29,555 nucleotides of DNA, taken from an uncultured Catenibacterium sp. Its GTDB lineage: Bacteria; Bacillota_I; Bacilli_A; Erysipelotrichales; Coprobacillaceae. The notes under the pieces are model-generated. The model saw nothing but the letters and a program-made list of their open reading frames with translations, was not told the DNA's origin and made no database searches. The stretch covers positions 1 through 29,555 of the forward strand of contig UQGS01000023.1 of the NCBI GenBank assembly GCA_900540685.1, given 5' to 3'. Every line of letters starts with the position of its first letter. Position 1 is the stretch's first letter. Positions 17,821 to 26,145 of this stretch are shown one piece after another. The position numbers were made by a program, and so were the translations under genes.

Positions 17821-17847
17821 AAAGAAAAAACCAGCAATGCTGGTTTT
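17821..17847 (-). terminator. Intrinsic terminator after the purine permease gene
   Basis: Arms AAAACCAGC and GCTGGTTTT with a 3-base loop (17827-17847) run into TTTTTTCTTT on the minus strand. The TAA stop of the permease (17846-17848) forms the base of the stem. Confidence 0.9.
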
Positions 17848-19165
17848 AGATTAAGAATGCGAAATATGCAATAAATAGTACAAATAACATCCAGACCATC
17901 TTGTTGATGTCTTTAGCCTGACCTGTCGCAATCATGCTGATAACATAAACGATGAATCCTAATGCGATACCATTACTGATTGAATATCCGAGAATCATGA
18001 AAATGATAGTCACGAAACCACTTGCCGCAAAGATCAAGTTATCCCACTTGATATCCTTTAACTGTGAAGCCATTAAGATACCAACGATAACTAATGCTGG
18101 GGCAGTGACTGCTTCAGTGATCATAGATAATACTGGATAGAAGAATACTGTTAATAAGAAACAGATTCCTGTTGTACATGCAGTTAAGCCTGTACGTCCA
18201 CCTACACCAACACCTGAAGTAGATTCTACGAAAGATGTAACTGTAGAAGTACCAATCATTGAACCAAATACAGTTCCTACTGCATCTGCAAGTAATGCAC
18301 GTTCAACATTCACTAATTCACCATTTTCATCAATCAGATCAGCTTTTGATGCAACAGCGACTAATGTACCGGCTGTATCAAAGAAATCTACGAATAATAA
18401 TGAGAAAATCGCAACGATACACTGTGGATGAGTGAACATTTCGTTGAAGCCTCTCGCAAATGCGCCTACTAAACTAAAGTCAAAATTCACTGATACAAGT
18501 TTTGAAGGTAACTGTGGCATACCTTTTAATCCAAAGATTGAACCAAATACTACACCAACGACTGCAGTAATGATTAAGCCATAGAATACGGCTGCAGGCT
18601 TATTCTTTACTAATAATACAAGTGTGATAATGATACCAAATAGTGCAAGTAATACTGTAGGATCCTTTAAGTTTCCTAAAGTGACAAAAGTAGATTCACT
18701 TGCCACTACAATACCTGCGTTCTTTAAACCTACAAAGGCTACAAAGAAACCAATACCTGCGCCAATCGCAAGTTTTAACTGTGCAGGAATCGCATTAATG
18801 ATCATACGACGGATGTTTGTGACTGTGATTAAGACAAAGATAATACCTGATACAAATACGCAGGCTAATGCGCCTTCAGGTGATAATCCCATCTGTCCTA
18901 CAATCGTATAAGTGAATAATGCGTTAACCCCCATCCCTGGTGCAAGAGAAACTGGGTAGTTTGCCATTAATCCCATAAAGATGCTTGCGGCACCTGCAGA
19001 GATGGCAGTCGCTAAGAAGACACCCTGATGACTCATGTGTGCCTGTCCTAGAATGGCAGGGTTGACTGCAAGAATATAGGCCATTGCTAGGAAGGTTGTA
19101 ATACCGGCAAGGATTTCAGTCTTGACATTAGTCCCATGTTCTTTTAAGTGAAATAATTTTTCCAT
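17846..19165 (-). CDS. NCS2-family purine permease (AzgA/PbuG type)
   Basis: A 439-residue integral membrane protein with about 12-14 hydrophobic segments. The N-terminus LAGITTFLAMAYILAVNP and the later SFVESTSGVGVGGRTGL are characteristic of the AzgA-like branch, which takes up adenine, guanine or hypoxanthine by proton symport; the exact base cannot be told. GAGAGGAGA precedes the ATG. The promoter leaves a leader of only about 25 bases, so there is no room for a purine riboswitch. Monocistronic, closed by its own terminator. Confidence 0.92.
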   Translation of the reverse strand: MEKLFHLKEHGTNVKTEILAGITTFLAMAYILAVNPAILGQAHMSHQGVFLATAISAGAASIFMGLMANYPVSLAPGMGVNALFTYTIVGQMGLSPEGALACVFVSGIIFVLITVTNIRRMIINAIPAQLKLAIGAGIGFFVAFVGLKNAGIVVASESTFVTLGNLKDPTVLLALFGIIITLVLLVKNKPAAVFYGLIITAVVGVVFGSIFGLKGMPQLPSKLVSVNFDFSLVGAFARGFNEMFTHPQCIVAIFSLLFVDFFDTAGTLVAVASKADLIDENGELVNVERALLADAVGTVFGSMIGTSTVTSFVESTSGVGVGGRTGLTACTTGICFLLTVFFYPVLSMITEAVTAPALVIVGILMASQLKDIKWDNLIFAASGFVTIIFMILGYSISNGIALGFIVYVISMIATGQAKDINKMVWMLFVLFIAYFAFLI

Positions 19166-19192
19166 TGTTTTCTCCTCTCAAAACAAAGCCCT

Positions 19193-19221
19193 ATTATAGT
19201 ATACTTTTACATTTTATGCAA
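19193..19221 (-). promoter_or_regulatory. Promoter of the purine permease gene
   Basis: The -10 is a consensus TATAAT (19193-19198), with a weak -35 TTGCAT (19216-19221) at 17 bases. It sits directly after the aroK terminator. Confidence 0.65.
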
Positions 19222-19226
19222 ACATT

Positions 19227-19252
19227 AAAAAATCCCCTTATAATGGGGATTT
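19227..19252 (-). terminator. Intrinsic terminator of the aromatic operon
   Basis: The stem AAATCCCC/GGGGATTT with a 7-base loop (19230-19252) is followed by a short T run. The aroK stop TAA lies in the loop. Confidence 0.85.
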
Positions 19253-19747
19253 ATCGTATTCCTTCATGATATCTAGAATAGTATCTATGACTTTTTCAAG
19301 TGAACCATCATTTATAATATGATAGTCACATGAGGACATATATTTATCTCTACGCTCTTTATCTAAGGCATAAAGCTTATCTGGACCATCCTTTAATAGA
19401 GGTCTGCCACTTGGATCGACATCATTCACAATATCTTCAATTGGACGGTCAATATAGAAAACAACACCATTCTTCTTTAAATATGTCATGTTTTCAGGTC
19501 TTTTAATCACTCCACCACCAGTAGAGATGATCTTTCCTTCTAACTCAGATACTTCCTGGCAGCATGTTGTTTCATTGTTTCTGAAATAGTCTTCAGAAAT
19601 CGCAAACATATCAGGAATGGACATATTAAAGCGATTCACAAGATAATCATCTAAGTCGATCATTTCATGACCTGTTTTTTGTGAAAGGATTTTTCCAAAT
19701 GTTGTTTTACCACTTCCCATAATTCCAATTAAAACGATATTTTTCAT
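19238..19747 (-). CDS. aroK: Shikimate kinase
   Basis: Phosphorylates shikimate to shikimate 3-phosphate. The 169-residue protein has the P-loop GIMGSGKT (8-15), DLDDYL, where shikimate-contacting Asp is expected, and the GGGVIKRPENM stretch. It overlaps the pheA stop by 4 bases and is the last gene of the six-gene aromatic operon. Its stop codon lies inside the terminator hairpin. Confidence 0.95.
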   Translation of the reverse strand: MKNIVLIGIMGSGKTTFGKILSQKTGHEMIDLDDYLVNRFNMSIPDMFAISEDYFRNNETTCCQEVSELEGKIISTGGGVIKRPENMTYLKKNGVVFYIDRPIEDIVNDVDPSGRPLLKDGPDKLYALDKERRDKYMSSCDYHIINDGSLEKVIDTILDIMKEYDKSPL

Positions 19748-20859
19748 GATTCCTTCCTTTCATAGTTACCAATCATTCTAAATGTATTGGTATATGTTTT
19801 GATTTCCTGTAAGGCACGCAGTACATGATCCTGATTCAAGTTACCATCTACATCTAAATAGAAATAGTATTCCCATGGAGATAATGGAAGAGGTCTTGAT
19901 TCAATGCGGGCCATGTTGATGTTGTGTTCCTTTACAACTCTCATCACTTCATAAAGGGCACCGACTTCATGATTCACAGTGAAGACCATACTGATACGAT
20001 TGGCAGTGGGTCTAATTTCATATTGTCTTGCGATAATGATAAAGCGGGTATGATTGCTTTGGTCATTCTGTATTGCCTTGGCAATAATATCAAGATTATA
20101 GAGTTTAGCTGCTTCAGTAGAAGCAATGGCACCCATTGTCTTATCCTGTGTTTCACTGATATATTTAGCTGCTGCGGCCGTATTGAGATATTCATGACCT
20201 TCAATATGATGATCATTTAAGAATTCTGATGTCTGTTTTAAACCCTGTACATGACTATAAACATCCTTGATATCTTCTAGAGCAGCCCCTTTGATACCAA
20301 GTAAGTTCTGATCTATTGTGATAGACTGCTCACCTACAATATAAAAGCCATACTTAGTAAGTAAATCATAGTTATCATTAATAGCACCTGTAGAAGAGTT
20401 TTCTAGAGGAAGTACACCATAGTCTATCTCCCCTTTTTCTAATGCCTGATAGACATCTTCAAAGTGTGGATAGTTGATACCTTCAATGTTTCCAAACCAG
20501 CTTTTCATAGCCTGGTTAGAGAAAGAACCAGGAACACCCTGATAACCTACTTTAAAATGTTCTTTAAGTTCTGTGGCTTCATATTTCTTTAAAGGAATAA
20601 AAGTAGACTGATAGCTTTTAGAAAGATTCATTGTGTCCTGGACAAATGTTTTCGCATATGTCTCTAGAGACTTATCTTCTAAACGATCTACATTCTTTTG
20701 AATAACTTCTTTTTCTCTATCCTTCTGAAAGATCTGCATATCATGAGCTAATTTATATGTAATAACATCCTTAGCGACATGCATACGTTTTTCAAATAAG
20801 GCGATGATTTCCTTATCGATTGCATCTATTTCTTCTCGACATGTTTTTAAATCTTTCAT
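19744..20859 (-). CDS. pheA: Bifunctional chorismate mutase / prephenate dehydratase (P-protein)
   Basis: Converts chorismate to prephenate and then to phenylpyruvate, the branch to phenylalanine. I start the 371-residue protein at 20859 (MKDLKTCREEID), where GGAGG lies upstream and the ATG overlaps the aroC stop by 4 bases; the longer frame upstream is inside aroC. An AroQ-type chorismate mutase helical domain covers about 1-85, the dehydratase domain about 100-280 (GYQGVPGSFSNQA, PLENSSTGAI, TRF in NHTRFIII), and a C-terminal ACT domain has ESRP, the usual Phe feedback site. The fused P-protein form is common in Gram-negatives and in some Bacillota. Its place in the operon suggests the unit serves Phe production. 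Confidence 0.95.
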   Translation of the reverse strand: MKDLKTCREEIDAIDKEIIALFEKRMHVAKDVITYKLAHDMQIFQKDREKEVIQKNVDRLEDKSLETYAKTFVQDTMNLSKSYQSTFIPLKKYEATELKEHFKVGYQGVPGSFSNQAMKSWFGNIEGINYPHFEDVYQALEKGEIDYGVLPLENSSTGAINDNYDLLTKYGFYIVGEQSITIDQNLLGIKGAALEDIKDVYSHVQGLKQTSEFLNDHHIEGHEYLNTAAAAKYISETQDKTMGAIASTEAAKLYNLDIIAKAIQNDQSNHTRFIIIARQYEIRPTANRISMVFTVNHEVGALYEVMRVVKEHNINMARIESRPLPLSPWEYYFYLDVDGNLNQDHVLRALQEIKTYTNTFRMIGNYERKES

Positions 20860-21932
20860 AGTGCCTCCAGCATATCTAATACACCTAGTGCTGCCATCGC
20901 TTCCACAACAACAATCGCACGAGGAATGATACATGGATCATGTCTTCCTACAATTTCTAGTTCTGTATTTTCATGTGTTTTCACATTGATTGTTTTCTGT
21001 TTAAGAGAAATAGATGGTGTAGGTTTAATGCCTACTGTGAAAAGTAATGGCATACCATTAGTGATGCCTCCAGTAATTCCACCATTATGGTTCGTAGAAG
21101 TCTTCACTTCTTCTCCTTCATAATAGTAAGCATCATTGGCTTCTGATCCCTTGAGTAAAGTAATATCATCTAGATCACCAAATGAGACTGACTTAACAGC
21201 TGGAATACTAAAGAGTAATGGAGATAAATGGGCCTCCATACTATCAAAGAATGGATTTCCTACTCCTGCAGGAAGTCCAGTGACAGCACATTCAATCTTT
21301 CCACCCACACTGTTGCCTTCTTTTCTTGCTTCTTCAATAGTTTCCTGCATCAATGTATATACATCATCATGAATGACAGGATAGTCTTTCTGATTCAGTT
21401 CTTCTAAGTAAGAAGGAGTAATATCTAGTGGATAATGCGTATCCTTCACATCTTTAATAGAAAGAATATGAGCCCCTACATGAATCCCTTTTTCTTTTAG
21501 GATTTGTTTAGCGATAGCCCCTGCAAAGACTATAGGTGCTGTCAAACGTCCAGAGAAGTGTCCTCCTCCTCTGACATCATTAAAGCCTTTATATTTAATA
21601 TATGCAGGATAATCTGAATGTCCTGGACGCATATTATCCTTTAAATAAGAATAGTCTTTAGAGTGCTGGGATGTATTCTTAATAATTCCACATAGTGGTG
21701 CACCTGTTGTATAACCATCTAATACACCGCTGAGTATTTCTACTTCGTCTGCTTCTTTTCTTTGTGTACTCATTAGGTTCTTACCTGGAGCACGTCTTTG
21801 CATATCTTTATTGATGGCGTCCATGTCTAGCTTAATACCAGCAGGTAAGTTTCCAATTGTGATTCCAATGGCTTTACCATGACTTTCCCCAAATAGAGAG
21901 AGTTCGATATGATGTCCCCAATTAGCACTCAT
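20856..21932 (-). CDS. aroC: Chorismate synthase
   Basis: Removes phosphate from EPSP to make chorismate, using reduced FMN. The 358-residue protein shows the N-terminal GESHGKAIG and the conserved RRAPGKN, GGHFSGR and GRHDPC segments. I start it at 21932 (MSANWGHH) rather than at the upstream in-frame GTG, because AGGTGG is correctly spaced for the ATG. This gives an 11-base overlap with the end of aroA. Confidence 0.96.
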   Translation of the reverse strand: MSANWGHHIELSLFGESHGKAIGITIGNLPAGIKLDMDAINKDMQRRAPGKNLMSTQRKEADEVEILSGVLDGYTTGAPLCGIIKNTSQHSKDYSYLKDNMRPGHSDYPAYIKYKGFNDVRGGGHFSGRLTAPIVFAGAIAKQILKEKGIHVGAHILSIKDVKDTHYPLDITPSYLEELNQKDYPVIHDDVYTLMQETIEEARKEGNSVGGKIECAVTGLPAGVGNPFFDSMEAHLSPLLFSIPAVKSVSFGDLDDITLLKGSEANDAYYYEGEEVKTSTNHNGGITGGITNGMPLLFTVGIKPTPSISLKQKTINVKTHENTELEIVGRHDPCIIPRAIVVVEAMAALGVLDMLEAL

Positions 21933-23193
21933 GATATTCACCACCTAGAGATGTAAAGTCTTCAAAGAAACCTGGATAACTCTTCTTGACACAATCCTTA
22001 TCATCAATTGTGATTGGACCATTGGCACGTGTAGAAAGAATGGCTTCAGCCATACACATACGATGGTCATTAGAACTTGTCACTTCTGCACTATTATATA
22101 TTGATGAACCAGTAATAGTCATACTGTCTTCTTCCTCTACTGCATCAATTCCTGTAGCCTTTAATAGTTCTACAGAAGCTGTGAGACGGTCACATTCTTT
22201 AATACGTAAACGTGATGCATTAATGATATGTGATGTGCCTTCGGCTAGTCCACATGCTACTGATACAACTGGCATAAGGTCTGGACATTGTGATGCATCA
22301 ATAGTGGCTGGTTTGATAGTATCGCAGACTACTTTAATACCCTCACTTGTTTCTACGATTTCTCCACCCATCTGTTCCATAATATCTAAGATAGCTCTAT
22401 CACCTTGTGAAGAATGCATATTTAAGTTAGAGATTGTGATATCACTGCCTAGTAGATCAGCCACTAGATAGAAAGCTGCCTGTGAGAAGTCAGCTTCTAC
22501 ATTGTAATCACATGGTTTATAGTTCTGATTACCACGAATCTGGAATGCCTGATAATCATGGTTGATGATTTCAATTCCAAACTTCTCTAACATATCAAGT
22601 GTTAAGTCAATATAACCTTTAGATTCTAAAGGTGTAGTAATCTTAATTAAAGAATCACCCTTTAATAAAGGTAGAGTGAATAATAATCCACTGATAAATT
22701 GTGAAGATACATTACCTGGTACTTCAAATATATCTGAATGAAGCTGACCATCTAAAATGACATCTAGACGTTCTGAGTCTTTTCTTAAATATGCAATCTT
22801 CTGTTTATCAAAGATATCATAATATACATCAAGTGGTCTTTGTCCTAACTTTCCTTTACCGACAAAGTGTACACGAGAGAAGTTAACGAGTGATAAAGGC
22901 ATTAAGAAACGTAGTGTAGAGCCTGATTCATGGGCATCTATTTCTACTCTTCCTAGTCCTAATGTAATAGAGCCATCAATAATTAAAGTATCGCCTTCCT
23001 GCTTAATAATAGCCCCTAAGGCTTTCATACCTTCTATTGTGGCTTCAATGTCTTCTGAGTAATCAATACCGCTAATACGGCTCATACCTGGTGCTAAAGC
23101 TGCACAGATAATGGCACGATGGGCTAATGATTTAGAAGGGGGAACCGCAATGGTTCCTTGAAGTGTTTTTGGTGTAATAGTGATTTTTGTCAT
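21922..23193 (-). CDS. aroA: 3-phosphoshikimate 1-carboxyvinyltransferase (EPSP synthase)
   Basis: Joins PEP and shikimate 3-phosphate to give EPSP. The 423-residue protein has PPSKSLAHRA near the N-terminus, ESGSTLRFL, LGQRPLD, RIKECDRL and SNDHRMCMAEA, all recognisable EPSPS motifs. The region that reads GNAGTxxR in plant and enterobacterial enzymes is ESGSTLRF here. It shares one base with the aroB stop (TAATG) and overlaps aroC by 11 bases. Confidence 0.96.
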   Translation of the reverse strand: MTKITITPKTLQGTIAVPPSKSLAHRAIICAALAPGMSRISGIDYSEDIEATIEGMKALGAIIKQEGDTLIIDGSITLGLGRVEIDAHESGSTLRFLMPLSLVNFSRVHFVGKGKLGQRPLDVYYDIFDKQKIAYLRKDSERLDVILDGQLHSDIFEVPGNVSSQFISGLLFTLPLLKGDSLIKITTPLESKGYIDLTLDMLEKFGIEIINHDYQAFQIRGNQNYKPCDYNVEADFSQAAFYLVADLLGSDITISNLNMHSSQGDRAILDIMEQMGGEIVETSEGIKVVCDTIKPATIDASQCPDLMPVVSVACGLAEGTSHIINASRLRIKECDRLTASVELLKATGIDAVEEEDSMTITGSSIYNSAEVTSSNDHRMCMAEAILSTRANGPITIDDKDCVKKSYPGFFEDFTSLGGEYHEC

Positions 23194-24251
23194 TATATGT
23201 CCTCTACTTCCAGAATCATCTCTTTCTGATCCTTATGTACATAATACTCTCCTATTGTTTTAAGTAAAACAAAAGATAATGTAGAATTGATGTTTTTCTT
23301 ATCTAAGTCAATGGCTTGAAGTAGTTCTTTTGTAGGGACATCAGCACGAGTAGGAAGGTTATAGTGACTTAAGGCTTCTTCTATACGTTTTGTAGTGCCT
23401 TGTTCACATAAACCTTTGAGTTCTGCAATACGAGTAATAGCCACCATACCAATACCGACTGCTTCACCATGAGAATACTTTTCATAATGAAAATGTTGCT
23501 CGATAGAGTGTCCAATAGTATGACCAAAGTTCAAGCATAAACGATCACCAAAATCATAAAGATCCTTTTCTACAACATCTCTCTTAATATCCACACATTT
23601 ATAGATGATTTCATCAATATCCTTATAAAGATCATCAAAGTCCTTATATCCAGCTAATTGATCAAATAAAGCTTTATCTTTAATGCAGCCATACTTAATG
23701 ACTTCTCCCATACCATCAGTGATGAAATGAGGATCCAATGTCTTAAGAGTTAAAGGATCAATGAGGACAAGTAATGGATGTTTAAAAGCACCGACTAAGT
23801 TCTTTCCTTCAGGTAAATCTACTGCGACTTTACCACCTACTGAAGAGTCAACTTGAGATAATAATGAAGTAGGAATTTGGACAAACTTAATACCACGCAT
23901 ATAAGTACTTGCCACAAATCCAGCTAAATCACCAATGACGCCTCCACCTAACGCAATAAGTAGATCAGTTCTAGTAATCTTAGCTTCTAATAATTGTGAA
24001 TAGATAGAAGGGAGAATATCAAATCTCTTAGATGTTTCTCCATGAGGAATCACAACCGTAGAGACTTCATAAGAGTCTTTTAACTGATTCACCAACTGTT
24101 CTCCATAAAGTGGAAAAACGTTATCGTCAGAGACAATAACGATTTTCGCACCTGTGAAGACTTGGGAAATAAGTTCTTTGGCTTTATTTAAGATACCTTG
24201 TTCAATATATATAGGATAACTGTCTTTTCCTAAGTTCACATTTAATTTCAT
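23193..24251 (-). CDS. aroB: 3-dehydroquinate synthase
   Basis: Cyclises DAHP to 3-dehydroquinate, using NAD and a metal ion. The 352-residue protein has the NAD-binding GGGVIGDLAGFVAS and the metal-binding LNFGHTIGHSIE and HGEAVGIGM. I start it at 24251 (MKLNVNLGKDSY), one base after the aroF stop, with AAGGAA upstream; the longer in-frame extension lies inside aroF. It ends in a 1-base overlap with aroA. Confidence 0.96.
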   Translation of the reverse strand: MKLNVNLGKDSYPIYIEQGILNKAKELISQVFTGAKIVIVSDDNVFPLYGEQLVNQLKDSYEVSTVVIPHGETSKRFDILPSIYSQLLEAKITRTDLLIALGGGVIGDLAGFVASTYMRGIKFVQIPTSLLSQVDSSVGGKVAVDLPEGKNLVGAFKHPLLVLIDPLTLKTLDPHFITDGMGEVIKYGCIKDKALFDQLAGYKDFDDLYKDIDEIIYKCVDIKRDVVEKDLYDFGDRLCLNFGHTIGHSIEQHFHYEKYSHGEAVGIGMVAITRIAELKGLCEQGTTKRIEEALSHYNLPTRADVPTKELLQAIDLDKKNINSTLSFVLLKTIGEYYVHKDQKEMILEVEDI

Positions 24252-24252
24252 T

Positions 24253-25269
24253 TTAGATTTCCTTTCCAACAACCTTACCGATTTCTCTTAATTCACCAAT
24301 AAGTTTAGTATATTTTTCAGGCTTTAATGACTGTGCACCATCACATAATGCATGTTCTGGATCATTATGTACTTCAATAAGTAATCCATCACATCCTGCT
24401 GCAACACTTGCCTTAGCCATTGGTTCTACTAACCACCATTTACCACCAGCATGTGATGGATCAATGATTACAGGTAAGTGTGTCATTTTTCTAAGTACTG
24501 GAATAGCCTGTAAGTCTAGAGTATTTCTTGTATATGTTTCGAATGTTCTTACACCTCTTTCACATAGGATGACATTCTCATTACCACTTGCCATGATATA
24601 TTCTGCACTCATGATCCATTCCTGGTAAGTTGCACTTAATCCTCTCTTTAAAAGAATAGGCTTCTTGACTCTTGCACCAACTTCCTTAAGTAAAGTGAAG
24701 TTCTGCATATTTCTAGCACCAATCTGAACTAAGTCTACCTTTTCATTGAATTCATCAATATCATCCGCACTCATAAGTTCTGATACGATTGGTAAACCTG
24801 TTTCTTTCTTTGCAGCGACTAAGTAATCTAAACCAGTAGAACCTAATCCCTGGAAAGCATATGGAGAAGTTCTAGGCTTAAATGCGCCACCTCTAAGCAT
24901 ATTAGCACCAGCTGCTTTTACTTCCTTCGCAATCGCAATAACCTGTTCTTCTGATTCTACTGAACAAGGACCAGCAATTAATGCCATATGGCCTCCACCT
25001 ACTTTAACACCATCTACATCTACAATAGTATCTTCAGGATGGAATGCACGGTTTGCAAGCTTATAAGGCTGTTCAACTCTCATAACCTTTTCTACTGAAG
25101 GTGATACTTCAATATCTCTAGGATCTACTTTAGTGGTATCACCAATTACACCACAGATAGTCACATCATGACCTACAACTAAATGAGTTTCTAATCCTTT
25201 TTCTTCTACCTTTGCCTGGATCTTCTTTACATCTTCTTCACTTGTTTTTGGCTTGAATACAATAATCAT
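24253..25269 (-). CDS. aroF: 3-deoxy-7-phosphoheptulonate (DAHP) synthase, regulatory-domain type
   Basis: First step of aromatic biosynthesis, condensing PEP with erythrose 4-phosphate. The 338-residue protein has an N-terminal ferredoxin-like regulatory domain (about 1-70), as in Thermotoga DAHP synthase, which binds Tyr or Phe for feedback control in that enzyme. The TIM-barrel catalytic domain follows, with GPCSVES, RGGAFKPRTSPYAFQG and DPSHAGG. AGAGGAGA precedes the ATG. It is the first gene after the T-box, so both attenuation and enzyme feedback probably act at this point. The symbol is a family name; aroG or aroA is used in other species. Confidence 0.95.
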   Translation of the reverse strand: MIIVFKPKTSEEDVKKIQAKVEEKGLETHLVVGHDVTICGVIGDTTKVDPRDIEVSPSVEKVMRVEQPYKLANRAFHPEDTIVDVDGVKVGGGHMALIAGPCSVESEEQVIAIAKEVKAAGANMLRGGAFKPRTSPYAFQGLGSTGLDYLVAAKKETGLPIVSELMSADDIDEFNEKVDLVQIGARNMQNFTLLKEVGARVKKPILLKRGLSATYQEWIMSAEYIMASGNENVILCERGVRTFETYTRNTLDLQAIPVLRKMTHLPVIIDPSHAGGKWWLVEPMAKASVAAGCDGLLIEVHNDPEHALCDGAQSLKPEKYTKLIGELREIGKVVGKEI

Positions 25270-25300
25270 AATCTTTTCTCCTCTTATCTTCTACCTGTAT

Positions 25301-25334
25301 AAATAAAAGACTCTCATCCTATAAGGACGAGAGT
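25301..25334 (-). terminator. Regulated terminator of the aromatic-operon T-box
   Basis: Arms ACTCTCGTCC and GGATGAGAGT (25310-25334) form a strong hairpin followed by CTTTTATTT on the minus strand, about 40 bases before the aroF ATG. Confidence 0.9.
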
Positions 25335-25575
25335 GTATCTTCGTGTTACCACCTTATTTTATATATCTATCACTAGATATATCTCAACGAGTACTATCAT
25401 ACTCTGACAATGTAACGGTTGTGACCGGATACGCCTACTTCATTCAACGCTCTACTCCAAGACGAATTCAATACCCCTCAAATATCCTTTTACACCACCC
25501 AAGGACTCTCTATGCTTCTTTGAGATATCTACTATTTCTTTTCACTGTATTTATACTTAGTAGTTCTTAATTTGT
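25301..25575 (-). promoter_or_regulatory. T-box riboswitch leader of the aromatic operon (probable Phe specifier UUC)
   Basis: On the minus strand the leader shows AGAGAG, a helix closing GGTGTAAAA, a conserved GAATTCGTCTTGGAG stretch, a Stem III-like hairpin (AGATATATC/GATATATCT-type repeats near 25366-25385), the T-box AAGGTGGTAACACG (25342-25355) and a terminator. In the GAA-NNN-...GGAG motif the triplet is TTC (25464-25466), a Phe codon, which fits an operon that ends in pheA. The T-box is certain; the specifier is my reading by motif alignment with the thrS leader. This leader, the promoter and the end of the pilus locus account for the 396-base gap. Confidence 0.92.
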
Positions 25576-25581
25576 GAACTC

Positions 25582-25610
25582 ATCATACTGAATAATCACA
25601 CTTATGTCAA
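25582..25610 (-). promoter_or_regulatory. Sigma-A promoter of the aromatic operon
   Basis: The -35 is a perfect TTGACA (25605-25610), the spacer 17 bases and the -10 TATGAT (25582-25587). It starts the T-box leader near 25575. Confidence 0.88.
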
Positions 25611-25665
25611 CTACTTTTTCTATTTTTCTTATACTTTCACAAAATATTTATATAATATCTAAATA

Positions 25666-26145
25666 TTACACTTCAATTAAGTTAATACAATAATACTGAG
25701 ACCCTCTCTTACAATATATCGTAGGAGTATCTTGAGAAAGTGTTTCTACTTCGCCTATAACTTCACATATATAAGTCTTCTTTGCACCTGATACAAAGTG
25801 AATTGTGAGAATATCCTGAGATCTGATTTTCTCTATCTCTGTAAGAAATAAGTCAGGTATGATTATATTCTTATTCTTATAGTGAGGAAGTGTTTCTTCA
25901 TCTCCAATAACTAAGTGAATAGAGCCTACTTCAAGAACTGCTTCTACACCATATCCCTGTATGTCTAAATAGCCTCCTGAGGGAGATATATAGGTATCAG
26001 GAATCAATGGGAGTGTCTTATCATAAAGAGTCTGCATGTTCTTTATTTCTTTGTATTGATGATAATGTGTATAACCAAACAAGCAACAAGACACTAGGAT
26101 GCATAAGCACCCTAGTGTCATAAATACTCGACTAATCTTTTTCAT
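25666..26145 (-). CDS. Membrane-anchored sortase-like protein without the catalytic His and Arg
   Basis: A 159-residue protein with an N-terminal membrane segment (about 5-24) and an extracellular part. From GGYLDIQGYGVEAVLEVG (57-74) to KKTYICEVIGEVETL (122-136) its order of strands matches the class C sortase two genes upstream, including the LxxIxxIRSQDIL stretch that corresponds to the sortase LKTGD region. Where sortases have SGHR the protein has IIIPDLF (94-100), so the His is gone, and the C-terminal Arg motif is missing. Cys145 in TIYC is near where the sortase TCTPYG Cys would be. No family was recognised with certainty; it may be a degenerate sortase or a pilus accessory protein. 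It overlaps the minor pilin gene by 14 bases and has only a weak ribosome site, so it is probably translated by coupling. Confidence 0.7.
   Translation of the reverse strand: MKKISRVFMTLGCLCILVSCCLFGYTHYHQYKEIKNMQTLYDKTLPLIPDTYISPSGGYLDIQGYGVEAVLEVGSIHLVIGDEETLPHYKNKNIIIPDLFLTEIEKIRSQDILTIHFVSGAKKTYICEVIGEVETLSQDTPTIYCKRGSQYYCINLIEV

Noticed and set aside
19166..19200. Purine riboswitch before the permease gene
   Set aside because: The leader from the likely transcript start is only about 25 bases, too short for the aptamer.
25611..25665. AT-only hairpin (AATATTTA/TAAATATT) as terminator of the pilus locus
   Set aside because: The stem is all A-T and no U run follows it directly, so it is too weak to call; some readthrough into the aromatic promoter region is possible.
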